A model generated the notes under the pieces. It had not been told where the DNA came from. It made no database searches and was given only the letters and a program-made list of their open reading frames with translations. DNA of 11,390 nucleotides from CAZPZR01 sp964591105 (GTDB lineage Bacteria > Bacillota > Clostridia > Lachnospirales > Lachnospiraceae), in contig CAZPZR010000059.1 in NCBI GenBank assembly GCA_964591105.1, positions 1 through 11,390 of the forward strand. Direction: 5' to 3'. Both the position numbers and the translations under genes were made by a program. The stretch's first letter is position 1; every line of letters starts with the position of its first letter. This document shows positions 6,489 to 11,390 of the stretch, in pieces.

Positions 6489-7340
6489 TTATACAGTTCC
6501 GGTGATAACCAGCGTGCTTACCCCAGGAGTCACCAACCATTCGCCGGTGGCTACCATAGTGGAAAATGTTGCCGCTGGAACAGTGAGCTGTCCGGCAACG
6601 GTGGCAAATTCACCAGTGGCCTGATCATAGGTGTAGTCTGTGTTTTCTGCAAGTGTAGTACCATTGAAGGTGACAGAGAGATTTGAAAGTTTTGGGTCAA
6701 AGAGGTCACTGACTACAATGGCAGAAGCTGCGTCAGCAGCCACATTTCCATCGTTCTGAATGAGGAAGGTGTAGGTTAAAGTACCATTTTCTGTTACAGG
6801 CACAGGACTGATTGATTTTGTGATCGTAAGAGCAGGTGCGGAGACAACGGTTATAGTTTCCTGTGCAGTGATTGCGGAAATATTTTCGCCACTTACAGTG
6901 ACGGTGTTTGTGATATTTGCATTTACGGAAAGAGGTGCATATGCGTTGGTAACAGCTTCATAGATCAGCATCAGAGTACCATTTGCAGGAACGCTGAGAC
7001 AACCAATGGTGAGAGGTGGCCCGGCAGTAATTGTAGGTGAAGCCTGTTGTACGCCGTTGACATAGTATTTCACACTACCTTCTAAATAAGAGAGTGGTGT
7101 GAGAGAACCAGTGCCGAAAGCATAAGCGCCTAGATTATCGGAAAGCGTTAAACAAGAGATTGGAGTAGCACCAGAATTGATGATGCTCACAATATAAGTG
7201 ACAGTTCCATCTGGCTGATACGTGTTATTAACAGCAGTTTTGGTGACGGATAATACTTCCAGAATTTCACCAACAGCGATATTCGAATTTGTGACAGAAT
7301 TTCCATATCGAAGCTGGGCTTGATTAGTAAATTGAGCCAT
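6489..7340 (-). CDS. DUF11-repeat protein without signal peptide
   Basis: A 283-residue protein with two DUF11-like beta-sandwich repeats. The first begins near residue 30 (SVTKTAVNNTYQPDGTVTYIVSIINSG), the second near 168 (LTITKSISPVPVTENGTLTYTFLIQNDG). Both have the T-K-x(n)-G-T-x-T-Y-x-x-x-I-x-N pattern and a later L-S-D or V-S-D. The protein is rich in Thr, Val, Ser and Ala, with only four Lys and one Arg. The N-terminus MAQFTNQAQLRYGNS is polar, so no signal peptide is visible, although most DUF11 proteins are surface-exposed. Similar leaderless proteins occur in spore-forming Clostridia; a spore-surface role is conceivable but unproven. The start was set at the ATG at 7340, with AAAGGA about 11 bases upstream; an ATG at 7352 overlaps that site. 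Its bases look more G/C-rich than its neighbours. Function unknown. Confidence 0.78.
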   Translation of the reverse strand: MAQFTNQAQLRYGNSVTNSNIAVGEILEVLSVTKTAVNNTYQPDGTVTYIVSIINSGATPISCLTLSDNLGAYAFGTGSLTPLSYLEGSVKYYVNGVQQASPTITAGPPLTIGCLSVPANGTLMLIYEAVTNAYAPLSVNANITNTVTVSGENISAITAQETITVVSAPALTITKSISPVPVTENGTLTYTFLIQNDGNVAADAASAIVVSDLFDPKLSNLSVTFNGTTLAENTDYTYDQATGEFATVAGQLTVPAATFSTMVATGEWLVTPGVSTLVITGTV

Positions 7341-7368
7341 AATTTTTTCCATCCTTTCTTAGATGTGG

Positions 7369-7382
7369 TATACTACAGTATA
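7369..7382. promoter_or_regulatory. 14-bp palindrome between divergent genes
   Basis: TATACT-AC-AGTATA is a perfect inverted repeat in the 109-base gap between the DUF11 and EamA genes. Either half could act as a -10 box on its strand (TATACT reads the same on both), but no good -35 lies at the correct spacing. It may be an operator or a chance A/T palindrome. Confidence 0.35.
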
Positions 7383-7449
7383 TGTAAAAATATGGAAAAA
7401 GCGACGCAAATTTACAGAAATTAACAAATGACAGAAGGCGGAAGTGGAA

Positions 7450-8379
7450 ATGAGGACGAAGGAACAGAGATTGACAAAAACTTGGGTTGTGGCAGCGTTG
7501 GCATGTGTATGCTGTGTCTTGTGGGGAAGTGCGATTCCTGCAATTAAGACGGGATACCGTTTGTTGCAGGTGGATGCGTCTGACGTAGCAAGCCAAATTG
7601 TATTTGCAGGAGTGCGGTTTGCAATGGCGGGACTTCTGGTACTTTTGTTTGCATCAATTCAAGAAAAGAAATTGGTATATCCGGGTAAATCAATGATTAA
7701 ATATGTGATTCCTGTGTGCCTGGCACAGACAGTGGGGCAGTATTTCTTCTTTTATATTGGGGTAGCGCACACATCTGGTGTGAAAAGTGCAATCATCACA
7801 GGAATGGGAAATTTTATCGCAATCTTATTTTCCTGCTTATTATTCCGAAAGGAAAAAATGACAGGACGCAAACTGCTAGGATGTATTCTTGGATTTGCAG
7901 GCGTTGTAGTGATTAACCTTATGGGAAATTCCTTAGATGCAGGGATGACACTGCTCGGTGATGGATTTGTATTTATCGCGCAACTTTCCTATGGAATGTC
8001 TACGGTGTTGATTCACATATTTTCAAAGAAGGTCTCACCAGTTGTCTTGAGTGGAAGTCAGTTTTTCATGGGCGGGATTTTGTTGGTATTGATTGGAGCT
8101 GGCATGGGCGGACGTTTGGAGCATATGTCAGCAGCAGGAGCTTGCCTGATTTTGTATCTTGCGATGGTTTCCGCGGTGGCATACACACTTTGGTCTGTTC
8201 TTTTGAAGTATAACCATGTGTCGAAAGTCGCAGTATTTGGATTTGTAAATCCGCTGATCAGCGTTGTGTTATCCGCATTGATTTTAGGAGAATTCCAGCA
8301 GGCATTTAACATGGGAAGCTTGCTCGCTTTAGTGCTTGTGTGCGTGGGAATTTACGTTGTAAATAAGCGCGAAATATAG
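7450..8379 (+). CDS. EamA/DMT superfamily transporter
   Basis: A 309-residue membrane protein with about ten hydrophobic segments arranged as two EamA repeats. The first runs from about residue 12 (WVVAALACVCCVLWGSAIPAIK) to the GRKLLGCILGFAGVVVINL end-helix. The second starts near residue 170 (GDGFVFIAQLSYGMSTVLI) and ends with NPLISVVLSALILGEF and a final helix closing in NKREI. These are the expected landmarks of 10-TM drug/metabolite exporters, which carry amino acids, nucleotide precursors or other small metabolites; the substrate cannot be read. The ATG at 7450 was chosen; an in-frame GTG at 7444, five bases after AGAAGG, is an equally reasonable start. The gene is divergent from the DUF11 gene. 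No clear terminator follows, but the uracil permease has its own promoter. Confidence 0.88.
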   Translation: MRTKEQRLTKTWVVAALACVCCVLWGSAIPAIKTGYRLLQVDASDVASQIVFAGVRFAMAGLLVLLFASIQEKKLVYPGKSMIKYVIPVCLAQTVGQYFFFYIGVAHTSGVKSAIITGMGNFIAILFSCLLFRKEKMTGRKLLGCILGFAGVVVINLMGNSLDAGMTLLGDGFVFIAQLSYGMSTVLIHIFSKKVSPVVLSGSQFFMGGILLVLIGAGMGGRLEHMSAAGACLILYLAMVSAVAYTLWSVLLKYNHVSKVAVFGFVNPLISVVLSALILGEFQQAFNMGSLLALVLVCVGIYVVNKREI

Positions 8380-8414
8380 CGGGAAAATTATTTTTGTAAA
8401 ATGAAAAAAGTATC

Positions 8415-8444
8415 TTGAAAAGCGTCTTTCTCCTGTGGTAGAAT
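8415..8444 (+). promoter_or_regulatory. Promoter for the uracil permease unit
   Basis: TTGAAA (8415-8420), an 18-base spacer and TAGAAT (8439-8444) precede the permease ATG by 61 bases. The leader contains a weak TTGAG/CTCAA stem (8453-8474) but no recognisable PyrR site or purine aptamer. Confidence 0.55.
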
Positions 8445-8505
8445 AAGACAATTTGAGATTTCGTAAGGACTCAAGATATGATATTACACGAGGAGGAAGC
8501 TTTTC

Positions 8506-9912
8506 ATGAACGAAAACAACGGAGCAATTCGAGACGCCAGTGTGTTAGGTGTTCCGAAGATGTTAATTTTAGGGTTGCAGCATATGTTTGCAATGTTTGG
8601 TGCTACGATTCTTGTACCAATTTTAGTAAATAGTTATTTTGGAGAAAATGTTCTTAGTGTTCAGGTAACATTGATTTGTGCCGGAGCAGGAACTTTATTT
8701 TTTCATTTGTGTTCTAAATTCAAAGTACCTGCATTTTTAGGTTCTTCATTCGCATTTTTAGGTGGGTTCGCCACAATTGCTAATCTCAACACTGGTATTT
8801 TTAAAGATATGTCCAATGCAGATAAGTTATCTTACGCATGTGGTGGTATTGTAGTAGCAGGATTATTATATCTGGTACTTGCATTGATCATTTACGTTGT
8901 AGGTGTTAAAAAAGTAATGCGTTTCCTGCCACCAGTTGTAACAGGGCCAATCATCATTTGTATCGGGTTAAGCCTTGCGGGTTCCGCAGTAAGCAATGCG
9001 TCTACAAACTGGCTTTTGGCATTCATTGCACTTGCCACAATCATTGTATTTAACATTTGGGGAAAAGGAATGTTTAAGATTATTCCAATTCTGATGGGGG
9101 GTGTTGTATCCTATGTGGCAGCATTGATTTTCAATGCTCTTGGAATGACAAATGCAGACGGCTCAGCGATTTTGGAATTTTCAAGTATCGCAGCAGCTCC
9201 AATACTTGGAATCCCTAAATTTGCACTTTGCAAATTTGATATATCAGCAGTTTTAGTAATGGCACCAATCGCATTGGCATCTATGATGGAACATATTGGG
9301 GATATGTCTGCAATTTCTGCGACAGTTGGGGAAAACTTTATTGAAGAACCAGGACTTCACCGTACACTTATTGGAGACGGACTTGCGACAGCACTTTCAG
9401 CGTTCGTAGGTGGACCAGCAAACACAACTTACGGTGAAAATACAGGTGTTCTTGAACTTAGTAAAGTACATGATCCTAAGGTAATCCGTATTGCAGCTGT
9501 GTTCGCAATCATTTTAAGTTTCATTCCAAAAGTGGCAGAAATCATTGCATCTATGCCATCAGCAATCATTGGTGGTGTAAGTTTTATGTTGTACGGAATG
9601 ATCTCAGCAATCGGAGTACGTAATGTAGTAGAAAATCAGGTAGATTTTACAAAATCAAGAAACTTAATCATTGCAGGAGTCATCTTTGTATGCGGACTTG
9701 GATTCTCAGATGGACTTACATTTACAGTTGCAGGAGCAGAAATTACATTGACATCTCTTGCGATTGCAGCAATCGCTGGAATCATCTTGAACGCAATCCT
9801 TCCAGGAAATGATTATCACTTTGGAAAGAGTGTAGAAGGAGATTCCAACCGAGGAATTGATATGATTCCAAACTTGCATGAAGATACAAAGTATGGAGAT
9901 CATGAAGAATAG
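8506..9912 (+). CDS. uraA: Uracil permease, NCS2 (UraA/xanthine-uracil) family
   Basis: A 468-residue membrane protein with the 14-segment NCS2 layout. N-terminal landmarks are GLQHMFAMFGATILVP (about 23-38) and the following FLGSSFAF. The substrate-binding motifs are ASMMEHIGDMSAIS (Glu262, His263) and GGPANTTYGENTGVL (Glu311). In the UraA structure, two glutamates in these segments contact uracil, and the TTYGEN form is typical of uracil rather than xanthine or urate members. It therefore probably imports uracil with protons for pyrimidine salvage. The tail after about residue 440 is hydrophilic and acidic (HEDTKYGDHEE). AGGAGG (8491-8496) lies nine bases before the ATG. The PncC-type gene begins 12 bases after the stop, with its binding site overlapping the stop codon, so the two are probably cotranscribed. 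Confidence 0.9.
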   Translation: MNENNGAIRDASVLGVPKMLILGLQHMFAMFGATILVPILVNSYFGENVLSVQVTLICAGAGTLFFHLCSKFKVPAFLGSSFAFLGGFATIANLNTGIFKDMSNADKLSYACGGIVVAGLLYLVLALIIYVVGVKKVMRFLPPVVTGPIIICIGLSLAGSAVSNASTNWLLAFIALATIIVFNIWGKGMFKIIPILMGGVVSYVAALIFNALGMTNADGSAILEFSSIAAAPILGIPKFALCKFDISAVLVMAPIALASMMEHIGDMSAISATVGENFIEEPGLHRTLIGDGLATALSAFVGGPANTTYGENTGVLELSKVHDPKVIRIAAVFAIILSFIPKVAEIIASMPSAIIGGVSFMLYGMISAIGVRNVVENQVDFTKSRNLIIAGVIFVCGLGFSDGLTFTVAGAEITLTSLAIAAIAGIILNAILPGNDYHFGKSVEGDSNRGIDMIPNLHEDTKYGDHEE

Positions 9913-9924
9913 GAGAGAGTTATT

Positions 9925-10431
9925 GTGAAAGAGAAGATGATGGAAGAAGAACTTCGAAAGCAATACCGAAGACTTACCCAGCAATTGATAGAAAAGAAGA
10001 TGACAATCACTTCGATGGAATCTTGTACATCTGGGCAGATTATTTCCATGATCACAGATACGGAAGGTGCATCGGCAGTTGTAAAAGGTGCATATGTCAC
10101 TTACAGCAATGAAGCGAAGGTACAGCTTGGAGTGCCACAGGAAATCTTGGACACATACAGTGTGTACTCGAAGGAGACGGCACAGGCGATGGCAAGTACA
10201 TGCAGGAATGCATTTCAGGCAGATATTGGCCTTGGGATTACCGGAACATTTGGAAATGTAGATCCAGCGAATCCAGATGCCAGCGAGGTAGGATGTGTGT
10301 ATTTTGCAATTGACTGGAATGGACAAGTGACTACCTATGAGAGGAAATTAGAAGTGCAGAATTCCCGCTATGAATATAAAATGGCAATCGCACAGGAAAT
10401 CGTGGAAGAATTACTTACATTCGTTGGGTAA
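9925..10431 (+). CDS. Stand-alone CinA C-terminal (PncC-like amidohydrolase) family protein
   Basis: A 168-residue protein matching the single-domain CinA C-terminal family. Typical members (PncC) deamidate nicotinamide mononucleotide in the pyridine nucleotide cycle. The motif MESCTSGQIIS (residues 31-41, Ser33 as the likely nucleophile) corresponds to the usual A-E-S-C-T-G-G. KGAYVTYSNEAKVQLGVP and the later ETAQAMA also match. The second motif differs: where the family has T-G-I-A-G-P followed by glycines, this protein has TGTFGNVDPANPDASEVG. The larger N-terminal MoCF domain of full CinA is absent. The GTG start follows AGGAGAGA, which overlaps the stop of the uracil permease, suggesting translational coupling. 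A strong terminator follows about 100 bases later. The family is fairly sure, but the altered motif makes the reaction uncertain. Confidence 0.83.
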   Translation: MKEKMMEEELRKQYRRLTQQLIEKKMTITSMESCTSGQIISMITDTEGASAVVKGAYVTYSNEAKVQLGVPQEILDTYSVYSKETAQAMASTCRNAFQADIGLGITGTFGNVDPANPDASEVGCVYFAIDWNGQVTTYERKLEVQNSRYEYKMAIAQEIVEELLTFVG

Positions 10432-10533
10432 AATTCGACGATGTTTATAAGTGGTGTACGGCAGAAACACTAGAAAGTATAAAAAAATACTGTTGAAAAT
10501 TGTGCATTATTTATAAAAAAGAAAAATGAGAAA

Positions 10534-10559
10534 GAAAAAAGGACATTTGTCCTTTTTTC
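10534..10559. terminator. Strong intrinsic terminator
   Basis: GAAAAAAGGAC pairs with GTCCTTTTTTC around an ATTT loop. The A-run on one side and T-run on the other let it work on both strands. It closes the permease/PncC unit and insulates the BMP lipoprotein gene. The 100 bases before it (10432-10533) are A/T-rich with nothing recognised. Confidence 0.85.
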
Positions 10560-10571
10560 GCTAATTTTGTA

Positions 10572-10580
10572 TGTTATAAT
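10572..10580 (+). promoter_or_regulatory. Extended -10 promoter for the BMP lipoprotein gene
   Basis: TGTTATAAT is a consensus TATAAT (10575-10580) with the TGn extension. The -35 region falls in the T-run of the terminator and is weak, as is common for extended -10 promoters. It lies 47 bases upstream of the ATG. Confidence 0.65.
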
Positions 10581-10627
10581 GAAAATATCAATCCGAAGAT
10601 GTAAAGTTAGAAGGAGGATAACGGATT

Positions 10628-11390
10628 ATGAAAAAAAGACTCGTAGCAGCTCTTTTGACAGCAGTTATGGCTATGTCATTAGTAGCATGTGGTGGAAGTG
10701 AAGAGAAAAAAGATGACGCATCAGGTTCAGCAGACATGAACATTGCGATGGTTACAGACTCTGGAGATATCACAGACCAGAGCTTCAACCAGACAACATA
10801 TGAAGCATGTAAAGAATGGTCAGAAGCAGAAGGTGTAGAGTTCAACTACTACAAACCAGAAAGTGACTCTGACGAAGCTCGTAGCGCAAGTGTTGACCAG
10901 GCAATCGCAAGTGGAGCTAACGTTGTAGTTTTACCAGGATATATGTTCGCAGCAGCAATTGTTGAACAGTCAGCAAACTACCCAGACGTTAAGTTCGTAG
11001 CTCTTGACGTAAGTGCTGGAGATATCTGCGAAAAAGGTGTAGGTGAAGGATACAACTACAACCCAGCTGATTATGATGTAACAGAATACTATAACACAGA
11101 AAACGTATACTGCTGTACATACCAGGAAGAAATCTCTGGTTACATGGCAGGATATGCAGCAGTTAAACTTGGTTACAAACACCTTGGATTCCTTGGTGGT
11201 ATGTCAGTTCCAGCGGTAACACGTTTTGGATACGGATTTGTACAGGGTGTAGACGCAGCAGCAGTTGAACTTGGAATCGCAAAAGATGTTGCAGTTGAAT
11301 ATGTATGTGGTGGACAGTTCTACGGTGATGCTGATATCACAGCTTACATGGATACATGGTATGGAAGCAAAGATGTAGAAGCAGTATTCG
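10628..11390 (+). CDS. BMP-family substrate-binding lipoprotein, N-terminal 254 residues
   Basis: An open frame of 254 codons runs off the window end. It starts with a lipoprotein signal peptide: MKKR, a hydrophobic stretch and the lipobox LVAC, so Cys21 would be lipidated and anchor the protein outside the membrane. A Ser/Glu/Lys/Asp linker follows. The mature part begins NIAMVTDSGDITDQSFNQ, then KPESDSDEARSASVDQAI, ANVVVLPGYMF and FLGGMSVPAVTRFGYGFVQGV, all landmarks of the BMP (PnrA-like) family. These proteins bind purine nucleosides or related ligands for an ABC importer, whose permease and ATPase genes are expected downstream but lie outside the window. AGGAGG (10612-10617) precedes the ATG by ten bases. 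Codon use looks strongly biased (gaa, gca, aac, ggt), as expected for high expression. The ligand is inferred from family. Confidence 0.93.
   Translation, partial: MKKRLVAALLTAVMAMSLVACGGSEEKKDDASGSADMNIAMVTDSGDITDQSFNQTTYEACKEWSEAEGVEFNYYKPESDSDEARSASVDQAIASGANVVVLPGYMFAAAIVEQSANYPDVKFVALDVSAGDICEKGVGEGYNYNPADYDVTEYYNTENVYCCTYQEEISGYMAGYAAVKLGYKHLGFLGGMSVPAVTRFGYGFVQGVDAAAVELGIAKDVAVEYVCGGQFYGDADITAYMDTWYGSKDVEAVF

Noticed and set aside
8380..8505. PyrR attenuator or purine riboswitch before the uracil permease
   Set aside because: The leader after the promoter is about 55 bases, with only a weak 5-bp stem and no matching conserved sequence.
9706..10326. Long 206-codon frame antisense to the permease end and the PncC-type gene
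   Set aside because: Very Cys- and His-rich translation opposite two well-supported genes, with no ribosome binding site; a reverse-frame artefact.
1..11390. CRISPR array, tRNA or rRNA genes, transposase
   Set aside because: No regularly spaced repeats, no tRNA-like folds and no transposase or integrase motifs were seen in the readable sequence.

Overview
The window looks like a chromosomal stretch of a low-GC Gram-positive gut anaerobe, most likely a member of the Lachnospiraceae (Clostridia). The reasons are strong AGGAGG-type ribosome binding sites with some GTG starts, A/T-rich intergenic DNA with SigA-like promoters, a BspA-type leucine-rich-repeat secreted protein carrying the Lys-rich C-terminal domains common in that family, a BMP-family lipoprotein, and a 'nucleoside recognition' membrane protein. 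The family assignment is inference; no rRNA or other phylogenetic marker is present.

Layout. Positions 1-326 (minus) hold the N-terminal part of a nucleoside-recognition (Gate) membrane protein. Divergent from it is a TetR regulator (533-1210) followed by a MATE efflux pump (1294-2652); each has its own well-spaced promoter, and the pair looks like a regulator/pump module. guaA (GMP synthase, 2760-4307) follows with its own promoter and a GTG start. Immediately after guaA is a 100-N assembly gap (4334-4433) flanked by a 12-bp inverted repeat. The rest of the region up to 4932 is non-coding. It contains a tight series of four hairpins (4682-4849) bracketed by outward-to-inward promoter-like sequences on opposite strands, and it is the least explained part of the window.

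From 4933 to 6432 lies a secreted BspA-like LRR protein. A long bidirectional terminator separates it from a convergent DUF11-repeat protein (6489-7340, minus) that has no visible signal peptide. Divergent from that is an EamA/DMT transporter (7450-8379). Next come a UraA-type uracil permease (8506-9912) and, 12 nt later, a stand-alone CinA C-terminal/PncC-type protein with altered motifs (9925-10431), probably cotranscribed. A strong hairpin terminator ends that unit. An extended -10 promoter then drives a BMP-family nucleoside-binding lipoprotein that runs off the window end (10628-11390).

Several genes touch nucleobase or nucleoside metabolism (guaA, uracil permease, BMP lipoprotein, possibly the Gate-domain protein and PncC). 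They are in separate transcription units, so this is a loose theme and not a demonstrated pathway. Most of the window is ordinary core genome. The hairpin series and the structure around the assembly gap are the parts worth a second look.
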